A DNA stretch of 64,000 nt from Brachybacterium alimentarium (GTDB taxonomy: Bacteria; Actinomycetota; Actinomycetes; Actinomycetales; Dermabacteraceae): NCBI RefSeq assembly GCF_002332425.1, contig NZ_NRGS01000031.1:1-64000 (forward strand), read 5' to 3'. The notes under the pieces are model-generated. The model ran no database searches and was not told where the DNA came from. It worked only from the letters and a program-made list of their open reading frames with translations. Within the stretch, counting starts at the first letter, position 1, and every line of letters starts with the position of its first letter. Made by a program: the position numbers and the translations under genes. Below are positions 50,909 through 59,080 of this stretch, piece after piece.

Positions 50909-51700
50909 TCAGGCCGCGGGGATCTCGAACTCGCCGCGGAACTCGGGGACGGTGGTGTCCTCGCCGAGCACCTTCATCTCGGGGCGCACATAGGCGCCGG
51001 TGAGGGTATCTCCGGTGGTCTCGACGTAGATCGGGATGTAGCCGGTGGCCTCGCCGTCGCGGCGCGGGGCGCCGTCGAAGTAGTCGTAGCCGGCAGCGGT
51101 CAGCTCGTCGTCGGCGCTCGCGGCGTAGTTGACCTCGTCGCCGTCGTCGTCGAGGACGAAGTCCGACTGGCTGACCACTCCGCCATACACCTCACCAGGG
51201 GTGATGGCGACCTCGAGGTAGATCATCTCGCCATCGGGGTTGTCCGACGCGGCGTAGTACTCGGTCGGATTGCCGCGCAGCGCGGACACGACGGTGATCA
51301 CGTCTCCGGTCTCCTCGTCGGTGAACTCGGTGCCGATGTCCACCGCGGCGGGCTCCTGGTCGGAGTCGGCACCGTCCTCCGTGGAGGAGCCCGGGACGTC
51401 GGCGTCGGTGTCGGCGTCGGCCGCGTCCGAGTCGGCTGCCGCGCCGTTCTCGGCCTCCGAGCCCTCCGCCCCCGCCGCGTCAGCCTCCGCCGCCTCTGCG
51501 TCGTCCGCCTCTGCGTCGGCACGGTCGTCGGCCGCATCGTCAGCGGCGTCGGCGCCGGAATCCTGCTCCGGCGCCTGTTCGTCGGCCTGCCCGGTGGGTT
51601 CGCGCTCGGCGTCGCTGTCCTCGGCGCCGCCGCAGGCGGTCAGTGCGAGGAGGGTGATGGCGGCGAGCGAGGCGCCGCGGGCGATGATGGTCCTGGACAT
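50909..51700 (-). CDS. lipoprotein with acidic linker and DUF4352-like domain
   Basis: 263 aa. The lipoprotein signal ends at the lipobox LLALTAC (C23). It is followed by about 90 residues almost entirely of Asp, Ala and Glu, a flexible acidic stalk. The C-terminal domain (about 120-263) resembles DUF4352-like immunoglobulin-type proteins (EMIYLEVAITPGEVYGG, SDFVLDDDGDEV), which are extracytoplasmic and of unknown role. ATG 51700 follows GAGGGG. The gene stands alone, 179 bp downstream of the COG0523 start in the same direction. Confidence 0.7.
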   Translation of the reverse strand: MSRTIIARGASLAAITLLALTACGGAEDSDAEREPTGQADEQAPEQDSGADAADDAADDRADAEADDAEAAEADAAGAEGSEAENGAAADSDAADADTDADVPGSSTEDGADSDQEPAAVDIGTEFTDEETGDVITVVSALRGNPTEYYAASDNPDGEMIYLEVAITPGEVYGGVVSQSDFVLDDDGDEVNYAASADDELTAAGYDYFDGAPRRDGEATGYIPIYVETTGDTLTGAYVRPEMKVLGEDTTVPEFRGEFEIPAA

Positions 51701-51863
51701 GATGATCCCCTCGGGTCGATGCGGGATCGCGTCCGTCGCCATCCCCCAGGTCGATCCGCTCCGTGCGATCCGCTCGTGCGGAGCTGCTTCTCGACCTGGC
51801 GTCGACACTAGGGAACTTCCTCACCAGGGGCGATGGGGACAACTCCCCACCGCCCGGGCCCCA

Positions 51864-51895
51864 TGCTGCACTGCTGCACTGCTGCACTGCTGCAG
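51864..51895. repeat. 8-bp tandem repeat (TGCTGCAC x4)
   Basis: Three perfect octamers and one variant lie between the reductase-HAD gene end and the lipoprotein start, continuing as degenerate CTGC-rich text to about 51945. Confidence 0.85.
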
Positions 51896-51958
51896 TGCGC
51901 AGCTGCGCCGCTGTCCTGCTACGCAGCACTGCTGCGCTGCGGGGCCGATCTCAGGCGG

Positions 51959-54244
51959 TCACCACTCCAGGATCTGCCAGCGCTTCTTCTTCGCCACCGC
52001 GTACAGCCCGAGGTCCGGGGAAATCGCGGTGGGGGTGCCGACCAGATCGAGCCAGGCGGCGTCGGCGTGGGAATCGCCGTAGCCGAAGGACGCGGAGAGG
52101 TCGGCGCCGCGGGAGTCGGCGTACTTGCTCAGCCAGTTCGCGCGGGCCTCGTCGACCAGCGGGGGAGTGGCCAGGTAGCCGGTCATGACGCCGGAAGCGT
52201 CCTCGTCCATGTGCGTGGCCACGACTTCGTCGAACAGGTCCGACAGCGGCTGGACGAGCACGTCCAGCGCACCGGTGACGAGCACGGTCCGGTGGCCGGC
52301 GGCGCGGTGGCGCTCGATGACCTCGAGGGCCTCGGGGCGGATCGAGGAGCGGATTCGGCGCCCGGCCTCGCCCTGCATCACGGCGCGCAGCTCGTCGCTG
52401 CGGTAGCCCTTGTAGCGACGGTTGACCAGGCGGATCAGCTCGGAACGGTCCCGCTGATCGGCGCGCAGGTAGCCGGGCACCGAGGCGAGCAGGCCGCCGA
52501 GCTCGGCCGGCCAGGCGCGGCGGGGGCGGGTGGCCCGCACCGCGGAGAAGTACTGCTGGACCACGTTGGTCGCCAGCACCGTGCCGTCGAGGTCGAAGAC
52601 CGCCAGCGCGTTCTCGTTCTGCTTGAGCTCCGGGGCGGGGCGCGAGGCGCGCTTGCGCTGGGCGGACTTCGCGCGGGAGTACGCCTTGGTGAGCTCGGTG
52701 ATGGCCGGCAGATGCTGGTCCCCGAAGTACTCGCGCCAGTCGATCCCGGTGACATCGAAGTCGTGCTCGGCGAGGAACTCGGCCGGCAGCTCCTCGCGCA
52801 GTGCACGGGTGTTGGCGTCGTCGAAGACCATCTCGGTCTTCGTGTACTGGCGGTACAGCTCGATGTACATCCGCAGGGTGGTCAGCCCCGAGGTGGCCTT
52901 GTGCAGGCTGGAGGTCCATTCGCGGGTGCGCTTGGTGGCGGGGAGATAGGCCACGGCGGCCGAGCCGGCCTTCGTGGCGAGCTCCTTGGCCCGGAAGCGC
53001 TGCTCGACCATCTCCACGGCCGGGAAGCTCCACTCGGGGACCTCGATCGGCTTGCCGTTGTCGTCCTCGAGCGGATGCTTGACGAAGTACTCGCGCACCG
53101 CCGTGAACATCTCGTGGAAGGGCAGCGGGTTCGAGGCGCCGGAGACCACCTGGAAGTAGGCGTCGTCGCCGCGACGGGAGACGTCCTGGGTGGCGAGGGC
53201 GACGATCACGTTGACCACGAAGTCGACGGGGATGATGTCGAGGATCGAATCGGCGAGGCCGGGGAACTCGGGCAGCGCGCCGCGGCCGTAGGCCATGATC
53301 AGCGGGTCGGCGACCTTGTAGCCGTCGATCCAGCCGGGGAACGGATTGCGCACTGCGGATTCGATGATCGAGGGGCGCACGAAGGAGACGCGGTGGCCGT
53401 TGGCGGTCCACAGCTCCTCGGCGACCTGCTCGGCCATCGCCTTGGTGAAGGTGTAGATGTCGGTCCAGCCGACGGACTGGGCGCGCGTGCGGCCGAAGTC
53501 GACCAGACGCTCGTCGACCCAGGCGCGGCGGGCCTCCTCGGAGGCGTCGGCCACCGCCTTGGGGCCCATGCGGCCGTCGCGCAGCTTCGCGCTGCGGATC
53601 TGGGAGCGCAGGGTCTCGGGCCGACGGGACTCGGCCTCGACGCGGTCGCGGGCCTCGAGCGCGGCCTGGTACTCGGCGCGCCAGTCGACGTCGGTCTGCA
53701 GCGAGCCCTCCTGGCGCAGACCCTTGGCCATGCCGCCGACGTACGCGGTCGAGACGTGGATGACGTGCGGGTCCTGCCCGGAGGCGAGCAGCGCCTCGTA
53801 CAGGTTCCGGGCGCCGCCGACGTTCGTGCGGAACGCCTCGTCGATCGGCGGGGCGAAGGAGACGGACGACGCCGAGTGGATCACGACGTCGTAGCGGTCC
53901 TCGAGGGCGGGCATGTCGGTGAGATCACCCTCGAGCACCCCCACGCGTGCGTCGAAGACGGCCTTCACGGCGGCCTTCCCGTCGCTGCCGTCGGCGCCGA
54001 GCGCGTCGGCCCAGGAGGAGAAGATCGGCTTGCGCAGCAGCTGCTCGAGGCGCTTGCGCCCGCTCAGGGAGCCCTTGGGGCGCACGACGGCGGTGACATG
54101 GGTGCTGTCGGTGGTCTCCAGCAGGGAGCGCAGCACCGCCTGTCCCAGGAAGCCCGTGACGCCTGTCAGCAGGATCCGTCGGTCACCCTCTCGGCTTCCG
54201 CCGGTGGTGGCGGCCTGGTCGGCGGGCGGTGTGCTGTGCGACAT
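51959..54244 (-). CDS. fatty acyl-CoA reductase fused to a HAD-IB phosphatase domain
   Basis: 761 aa. Residues about 20-400 form an extended SDR of the male-sterility/FAR type: TGVTGFLGQAVL, HSASSVSF, and active-site Tyr264/Lys268 in YTFTK. A FAR_C-like segment follows (LYRQYTKTEMVFDDANTRAL, FDVTGIDWREYF, about 465-525). Residues about 545-761 are a HAD-IB phosphatase with D551 and D553 in VFDLDGTV, a Thr motif (LVTGALDVL) and GYGDSHAD. FARs reduce acyl-CoA to fatty alcohol; the HAD domain may dephosphorylate a lipid intermediate. It is divergent from the SDR-PlsC-AGPS operon. ATG 54244 follows AGAGGGA. Confidence 0.8.
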   Translation of the reverse strand: MSHSTPPADQAATTGGSREGDRRILLTGVTGFLGQAVLRSLLETTDSTHVTAVVRPKGSLSGRKRLEQLLRKPIFSSWADALGADGSDGKAAVKAVFDARVGVLEGDLTDMPALEDRYDVVIHSASSVSFAPPIDEAFRTNVGGARNLYEALLASGQDPHVIHVSTAYVGGMAKGLRQEGSLQTDVDWRAEYQAALEARDRVEAESRRPETLRSQIRSAKLRDGRMGPKAVADASEEARRAWVDERLVDFGRTRAQSVGWTDIYTFTKAMAEQVAEELWTANGHRVSFVRPSIIESAVRNPFPGWIDGYKVADPLIMAYGRGALPEFPGLADSILDIIPVDFVVNVIVALATQDVSRRGDDAYFQVVSGASNPLPFHEMFTAVREYFVKHPLEDDNGKPIEVPEWSFPAVEMVEQRFRAKELATKAGSAAVAYLPATKRTREWTSSLHKATSGLTTLRMYIELYRQYTKTEMVFDDANTRALREELPAEFLAEHDFDVTGIDWREYFGDQHLPAITELTKAYSRAKSAQRKRASRPAPELKQNENALAVFDLDGTVLATNVVQQYFSAVRATRPRRAWPAELGGLLASVPGYLRADQRDRSELIRLVNRRYKGYRSDELRAVMQGEAGRRIRSSIRPEALEVIERHRAAGHRTVLVTGALDVLVQPLSDLFDEVVATHMDEDASGVMTGYLATPPLVDEARANWLSKYADSRGADLSASFGYGDSHADAAWLDLVGTPTAISPDLGLYAVAKKKRWQILEW

Positions 54245-54360
54245 GGGATCCCTCTGTGGACGGGTACGGCGGGAAGCTGGAGGACGGTGGCCGCTGTGGC
54301 GCTGGACGAGCCCCTGGGGTGCCTCACCTGGGGTCTTCTCCGCGCTGGTCAGGGCGGCGC

Positions 54361-54370
54361 TAGTGTATCG
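54361..54370 (+). promoter_or_regulatory. predicted promoter of the SDR-PlsC-AGPS operon
   Basis: TAGTGT (54361-54366) overlaps TATCGT (54365-54370); either fits TAnnnT. ATG 54379 follows with no Shine-Dalgarno, so the transcript is leaderless or has a leader of only a few bases. Confidence 0.4.
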
Positions 54371-54378
54371 TAGCCGCC

Positions 54379-55155
54379 ATGCATAGGGCCCTGATCACCG
54401 GTGGCACCGCGGGCATCGGGGCCGCTTTCGCGAGAGCCTTCGCCGGCCGCGGAACCTCCCTCGTACTGGTCGCACGCGATGCCACCCGCTTGGACGATGC
54501 TGCGTCGCAGCTCCGCCGCACCTACGGCGTCGAGGTCGAGACGATGGTCGCCGATCTCGCCGATCGCGCTGCCCAGGAGCGGGTCGCGCAACGGCTGGAG
54601 ACCGCGACCGATCCGGTCGACGTCTTCATCAACAACGCCGGCTTCTCGGTGCGCGCGAGCCTCCTGGACGAGGACATCACCCCTCATGACCTCGGTTTCG
54701 AGGTGATGATCCGCGCCGTCCTCAAGCTCGGCGGTGCGGCAGGTCGCGGCATGCGTGAGCGCGGTCGCGGCTGGATCGTCAATGTCGGCTCCGTGAGCGC
54801 ACTGGTGACGCAGAACAACTACTCGGCCATCAAGGCGTGGGTGGGCAACTACTCGGAATCCCTCGGCGTGCAGCTCGCCGGCACCGGCGTGCAGGTGACG
54901 GCGCTCATGCCCGGGTGGGTGCGCACCGAGTTCCACGACCGCGCCGGCATCAAGGGCTCCTCGATCCCGGGCGTGCTCTGGCTCGATGCGGACCGCCTGG
55001 TCTCCGAGTGCCTGCGCGACGTGGCCCGCGGCAAGCCGGTCTCCATCCCGTCCAAGCGCTGGAGGCTGATCTCCGCTGTGCTCAGGGCCACCCCGCGTGG
55101 GATCGTGGCCAGGTTGAGCGCCCTGCTCAGCCATCGCCGCAGCCGGGAGAAGTGA
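54379..55155 (+). CDS. short-chain dehydrogenase/reductase (candidate acyl/alkyl-DHAP reductase)
   Basis: 258 aa, a classical SDR: cofactor motif T7GGTAGIG14, N85NAG, catalytic Ser in VGSVSAL and Y148xxxK152 (YSAIK). The Arg after the first strand (VARDATR) favours NADPH. The C-terminus is hydrophobic and basic (LISAVLRATPRGIVARL), as in membrane-attached lipid SDRs. Alone it would be a generic SDR. Next to an AGPS-like enzyme and a PlsC, reduction of acyl- or alkyl-dihydroxyacetone phosphate is the most economical guess. Confidence 0.75.
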   Translation: MHRALITGGTAGIGAAFARAFAGRGTSLVLVARDATRLDDAASQLRRTYGVEVETMVADLADRAAQERVAQRLETATDPVDVFINNAGFSVRASLLDEDITPHDLGFEVMIRAVLKLGGAAGRGMRERGRGWIVNVGSVSALVTQNNYSAIKAWVGNYSESLGVQLAGTGVQVTALMPGWVRTEFHDRAGIKGSSIPGVLWLDADRLVSECLRDVARGKPVSIPSKRWRLISAVLRATPRGIVARLSALLSHRRSREK

Positions 55156-55159
55156 TCGC

Positions 55160-56116
55160 ATGAGTCCGCAGAACGCCGCGCACGGTCAGGCAGATCCCTC
55201 GGAGCCCGTCGGCTCCTCGGGGTCCACGGACTCCTCCGGACCTGCGGACGCCACGACGCGTCGCACGTCGTCCGGCGACCGCAAACAGGCCGGCGATCGC
55301 AAGCAGCCTGGTGACCGCAAGCAGTCCGCAGACCGCAAGGAGCCCAGCGCGGGCCGCCGCCTGATGGCATCGCTCTCCGCCCGTTCGCGCGGCGAGGGCT
55401 GGGAGAAGCCCACCGGTGAGCTGGCCAAGTACCGCTCGCAGTGGCGCGCGGCCGCCCGGTTCGTGCTGCAGCGCGTGCTGTTCCGCGCCGTCGTGAACTC
55501 CGCGGTCACCCCGCAGGTCGACGTGCATCGCCGCGTGAGGAGCATCCGCGGCCCGTTCGTGCTGGTCGCCAACCACACCAGCCATGTCGACGGTCCGCTG
55601 CTGGCGATGAGCCTGCCGTGGACCCAGGCGAAGTACCTGTGCACGGGCACCGCCGCCGACTACTGGTTCGACCACTGGTACCGCCGGATCTTCGTGCGCA
55701 CCATGATGAACGCCTTCCCGATCGATCGCGGCGGCAGCCGCAAGCACTCCGGGACCTCGCGCCGCCTGCTGCGCTCCGGGGTGCCGATCCTGGTGTTCCC
55801 CGAAGGCTCCCGCCAGACGACGGGCCACATGACGGACTTCAAGCCGGGCGCCGCGGCGCTCGCGATCGGGGTCGGCGTCCCCGTGGTGCCGGCGGCGATC
55901 ATCGGCGGCTACGAGGCGATGCCCAAGGGGCGCTACTGGCCCGAGAAGGGTCGCCCCCCGGTCGCGGTCGTGTTCGGGGAGCCGATGATCTCCGAGGAGA
56001 ACGAGTCCGCGGTCGACTTCTCCGCCCGCATCCAGCAGCGGGTCAAGAACCTGTACGACGAGAATCACGACGAGGTCCTGGGAGCAGATCCCCGGGGCGA
56101 GGAGGAAACCGCATGA
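55160..56116 (+). CDS. PlsC-type 1-acylglycerol-3-phosphate acyltransferase family protein
   Basis: 318 aa. The acyltransferase motifs are H139TSHVD144 (the HX4D catalytic pair), the substrate-binding block near IDRGGSRK, FPEGSR (E215) and a later VPVVPAAI. The first 75 residues are a disordered extension with four tandem GDRKQx hexapeptides (18-bp units, about 55278-55346) not found in the family core. It acylates lysophosphatidate-like acceptors or DHAP at the membrane. It starts four bases past the SDR stop, and its own stop overlaps the AGPS-like gene ATG. Confidence 0.85.
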   Translation: MSPQNAAHGQADPSEPVGSSGSTDSSGPADATTRRTSSGDRKQAGDRKQPGDRKQSADRKEPSAGRRLMASLSARSRGEGWEKPTGELAKYRSQWRAAARFVLQRVLFRAVVNSAVTPQVDVHRRVRSIRGPFVLVANHTSHVDGPLLAMSLPWTQAKYLCTGTAADYWFDHWYRRIFVRTMMNAFPIDRGGSRKHSGTSRRLLRSGVPILVFPEGSRQTTGHMTDFKPGAAALAIGVGVPVVPAAIIGGYEAMPKGRYWPEKGRPPVAVVFGEPMISEENESAVDFSARIQQRVKNLYDENHDEVLGADPRGEEETA

Positions 56117-57822
56117 GCGAACGGCTGAGCGCCCGCGAGGTCAAGCGGCACAAGTGGTGGGGCTGGGGGCTGGACGATGTCAGCTTCCGCTACGACAACA
56201 AGCCGGCCTTCGCCCCGCTGGCGAAGAACAAGGTGGGCGTCGACCTGGCCTCGAAGGCGATCCCCGTCGAGCCGGAGCTGTCGGATCACGAGGTGCCCGC
56301 GAGCCGGCTGCCCGCCGACGTCCGCGCTCTGCTGACCGGCGTGGTCGGCGAGGAGAACGTGCTGGATGACGACGAGTACCGCGTCGTGCACTCCTTCGGC
56401 CGTTCCCTGCCGGACCTGTTCCGCGTGCGCGCCGGCGACTTCGAGCGCCTGGTCGACGCGGTCGTCTACCCGGTCTCCGAGGACGAGGTCACCCGGATCC
56501 TGCAGATCGTGCTCGAGAAGGATCTCGTGCTGATCCCCTACGGCGGCGGGTCCTGCATCTCCGGCTCCGTGACTCCCGCGGTCGACGAGAAGCGTCCCGT
56601 GATCACCCTGAACCTCGGGCGTCTGCGCGAGGTCATCGAGATCGACGACACCGCAGGCCTCGCTCGCGTGGAGGCCGGCGTCTACGGCCCGGACCTCGAG
56701 GAGCAGCTCAACGCCCTGGGCTGGACCGTCGGCCACTTCCCGGACTCGTTCACCTACTCCACCGTCGGCGGCTGGGCCGCGACCCGCTCCTCGGGCATGC
56801 AGTCCGACAAGTACGGGGACATCGAGGACATCGTGCGCGGGCTGCGCATGGTCCACCCCGACGGCGTGGCCGTCACCAAGGCGATCCCGGGCCGCGACTC
56901 GGGCCCCAGCGTGCACGAGATGATCCTGGGCAGCGAGGGTCGCCTCGGCGTGATCACCGAGGTCACCGTGCAGGTGCACCGCGTCGCCCCGGTGCGCCAG
57001 GTGATCGCCTACATGTACCCCGATTGGGAGCACGGCGTGCGCGGCATCCACGCGATCGCCCGCTCCACCGACGTCGCGCCCACGTTCACCCGGCTCTCCG
57101 ACGGACCCGAGACCGAGTTCAGCCTCGCGATGGTCAAGGAGCCCAGCTCCACCAAGGGCAAGGTGGCCGCGAAGGTGCAGGACGGCCTGTTCGCCTACCT
57201 GCGCTCGAAGGGCTGGGACACGACCAACGAGATGTCGATCTCCTACGTGTGCTTCGAGGGCTCCAAGGAGAGCGTCGAGCAGCAGAAGTCGATCGTGAAG
57301 AAGATCGTGAAGAACGCCGGCGGCATCACCCTCGGGGCGGGCCCAGGCGCGATCTACGACCAGAAGAAGTTCGACACCCCCTACCTGCGCGACTTCCTGC
57401 TGAACTACCAGGTGTTCGGCGACGTCTGCGATACGGGCGCCACCTGGTCGAACATCAACGAGGTCCACTCGACGGTGTACGACGCGTTCTACGCGGTGCA
57501 GAAGGCCCAGGGGCTGCCGGGCTTCATGTTCTGCCACATGTCGCACAGCTACCACTCGGGTGCGTGCCTCTACTTCACCTTCGCCTTCCCGTACTCCTCG
57601 GACGAGCAGGCGCTGGAGCAGTACTACGCGGCCAAGAACGCCGTGCAGCAGGTCTTCGTGGACCTCGGTTCGACGGTCAGCCACCACCACGCCGTGGGCA
57701 CGGAGCACCAGCCGTGGATCACGGAGGACATCGGCGAGGTCGGCGAGCGCATGGTCAAGGGCCTGTTCGCCGACAACGACCCGGGCCGGAACCTCAACCC
57801 CGGCAAGGTCACCACACCCTGA
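56113..57822 (+). CDS. FAD-dependent alkyl-DHAP synthase (AGPS)-like enzyme
   Basis: 569 aa of the VAO/PCMH flavoprotein family. It shares with animal alkylglycerone-phosphate synthase the opening KWWGWG, FAD-binding PYGGGSCISGSV, the long block PDSFTYSTVGGWAATRSSGM (210-229) and KYGDIEDIV. It also shares HSYHSGACLYFTFAF (Tyr480) and the His triplet 524-526 (SHHHAVG). In AGPS the Tyr and His residues exchange an acyl chain for a fatty alcohol on DHAP, forming the ether bond. Mycobacterial relatives carry the same annotation. A general FAD-binding oxidoreductase or lactate-dehydrogenase-like role is the alternative. It is coupled to plsC by ATGA, with GGAGG upstream. Confidence 0.8.
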   Translation: MSERLSAREVKRHKWWGWGLDDVSFRYDNKPAFAPLAKNKVGVDLASKAIPVEPELSDHEVPASRLPADVRALLTGVVGEENVLDDDEYRVVHSFGRSLPDLFRVRAGDFERLVDAVVYPVSEDEVTRILQIVLEKDLVLIPYGGGSCISGSVTPAVDEKRPVITLNLGRLREVIEIDDTAGLARVEAGVYGPDLEEQLNALGWTVGHFPDSFTYSTVGGWAATRSSGMQSDKYGDIEDIVRGLRMVHPDGVAVTKAIPGRDSGPSVHEMILGSEGRLGVITEVTVQVHRVAPVRQVIAYMYPDWEHGVRGIHAIARSTDVAPTFTRLSDGPETEFSLAMVKEPSSTKGKVAAKVQDGLFAYLRSKGWDTTNEMSISYVCFEGSKESVEQQKSIVKKIVKNAGGITLGAGPGAIYDQKKFDTPYLRDFLLNYQVFGDVCDTGATWSNINEVHSTVYDAFYAVQKAQGLPGFMFCHMSHSYHSGACLYFTFAFPYSSDEQALEQYYAAKNAVQQVFVDLGSTVSHHHAVGTEHQPWITEDIGEVGERMVKGLFADNDPGRNLNPGKVTTP

Positions 57823-57884
57823 GCACGACAGCCTGATTCGGACGACCCGAATCGGACGGACTGATCAGGATGACCCGACGCCGC

Positions 57885-57923
57885 GAACCGGGAGCGTGCC
57901 GCACTGCGGTGCGCTCCCGGTTC
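57885..57923 (+). terminator. strong hairpin after the AGPS-like gene
   Basis: A perfect 12-bp stem (GAACCGGGAGCG at 57885-57896 with 57912-57923) has a 15-nt loop that can pair further. A second small hairpin (57835-57853, 7 bp) precedes it. No T-tract. It separates the lipid operon from the phosphatase gene. Confidence 0.55.
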
Positions 57924-57944
57924 CCTCTCCCGGCAGGAGGAGCG

Positions 57945-58667
57945 ATGACGCACGACCACCGCACCACGGCCACCACGGGCACGATGGGCACCACGGGTGC
58001 CGACGACGGTCCGGCCGACATCTGGGTGCTGCGCCACGGCGAGTCCACCGCGAACGTCGACGGGGTGATCGTCTCGATGCCGGGCCCGCGCGCCCTGACC
58101 GAGGTGGGGCTGACGCCTCGTGGCCGGGAGCAGGCCCGCGATGCGGCGCGCTCGGCGCGCGCGCAGGGCTTGGACGCTGACACGCTCGTGGTCTCCAGCG
58201 ACTTCGCCCGAGCCCTCCAGACCGCCGAGGAGTTCGCCGGCGTGCTCGGTGCGCGCCCTCCGCGCTGCGACCCGCGACTGCGCGAACGTCGTTTCGGGCT
58301 CCATGACGAAGGGCCCGCGAGCGCATACGACCAGGTGTGGGAGGCGGACCGCGCACGCGGCGAGCAGAGCGAGGGCGTCGAGCTCGTCGAGGACGTCGCA
58401 GCCCGGGTCGGGCAGCTGCTCACGGGGATCGATGAGTCGGCCCCCGGGGTGCCCGTGGTGCTGGTCGCACACGGGGACGTGCTGCAGATTGCGCTCGCCG
58501 TCGGTGCGGAGGCCGACCCTCATGACCACCGCGAGGTCCCCCATCTGGGCAATGCGGTGATGCGGCGCCTCGGCAGCGGTCGCGGCCGCGGCAGTGGTCA
58601 CGGTGCTGGCAGCGGGCCCGCCCGCGACGCCGGGTGCGGCGGCGACGGCTCGCGGGCCGCTCGATGA
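57945..58667 (+). CDS. histidine phosphatase family protein
   Basis: 240 aa. The catalytic RHGES motif is at about residue 30 (IWVLRHGESTANVDG). The second His is in VLVAHGDVLQIAL, the SSDFARALQTAEEF segment carries the phosphate-binding Arg, and LRERRFGLHDE is typical of the phosphoglycerate mutase-like branch. The substrate is unknown. The start ATG 57945 follows GGAGGAG. The C-terminus is a Gly/Ser/Arg-rich tail. The stop overlaps the next ATG. A second histidine phosphatase survives only as a fragment at 8547-8663. Confidence 0.8.
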   Translation: MTHDHRTTATTGTMGTTGADDGPADIWVLRHGESTANVDGVIVSMPGPRALTEVGLTPRGREQARDAARSARAQGLDADTLVVSSDFARALQTAEEFAGVLGARPPRCDPRLRERRFGLHDEGPASAYDQVWEADRARGEQSEGVELVEDVAARVGQLLTGIDESAPGVPVVLVAHGDVLQIALAVGAEADPHDHREVPHLGNAVMRRLGSGRGRGSGHGAGSGPARDAGCGGDGSRAAR

Positions 58668-59080
58668 GCACGTCAGGTCCCGGCGGGGTCGAGCTGGTCA
58701 TTGCGGGCGACCCCGCCGCTGCTCGGGCGCTGGTCGAGGAGTTCTTCGTCGGGCGCGGCTGGAGACCGCGTGAGCGCGGCGTGGGACGCGTCGACTTCGA
58801 GTGCGGCAGCCGTCGCCGCACCATCCTGCTCGGCGGCCTCGCCGGGAAGGCATTCCACCTGACGGCTCGGATCGAGATCCGCGATGCGGGTCGTGACGGT
58901 GTGCCCCGCAGCGCGGACCGCACCGCCGTGATCCGCTACCGATGGGAAGCCGACGACGGCCGGGCCCTCGGCGGGACCCTGGGACGTGCCCGTGCGGCTC
59001 GTGCCCATGCGGAGACCGCCACCGCGCTCGAGGAGCAGCTTCGCGCGCGCGGCCACCTCGTGCGCGCCCGCCGCGCTTGA
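58664..59080 (+). CDS. hypothetical protein (138 aa)
   Basis: ATG 58664 overlaps the phosphatase stop (ATGA), so it is translated with it. The protein is rich in Arg and Ala, with alternating beta-like segments (VELVIAGDPAAARALVEEFF, GRVDFECGSRRRTILLGG, FHLTARIEI, TAVIRYRWEA) and a C-terminal helix. The pattern may be a small alpha/beta or helix-grip fold, but I recognise no family. No signal peptide or membrane segment. Confidence 0.6.
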   Translation: MSTSGPGGVELVIAGDPAAARALVEEFFVGRGWRPRERGVGRVDFECGSRRRTILLGGLAGKAFHLTARIEIRDAGRDGVPRSADRTAVIRYRWEADDGRALGGTLGRARAARAHAETATALEEQLRARGHLVRARRA

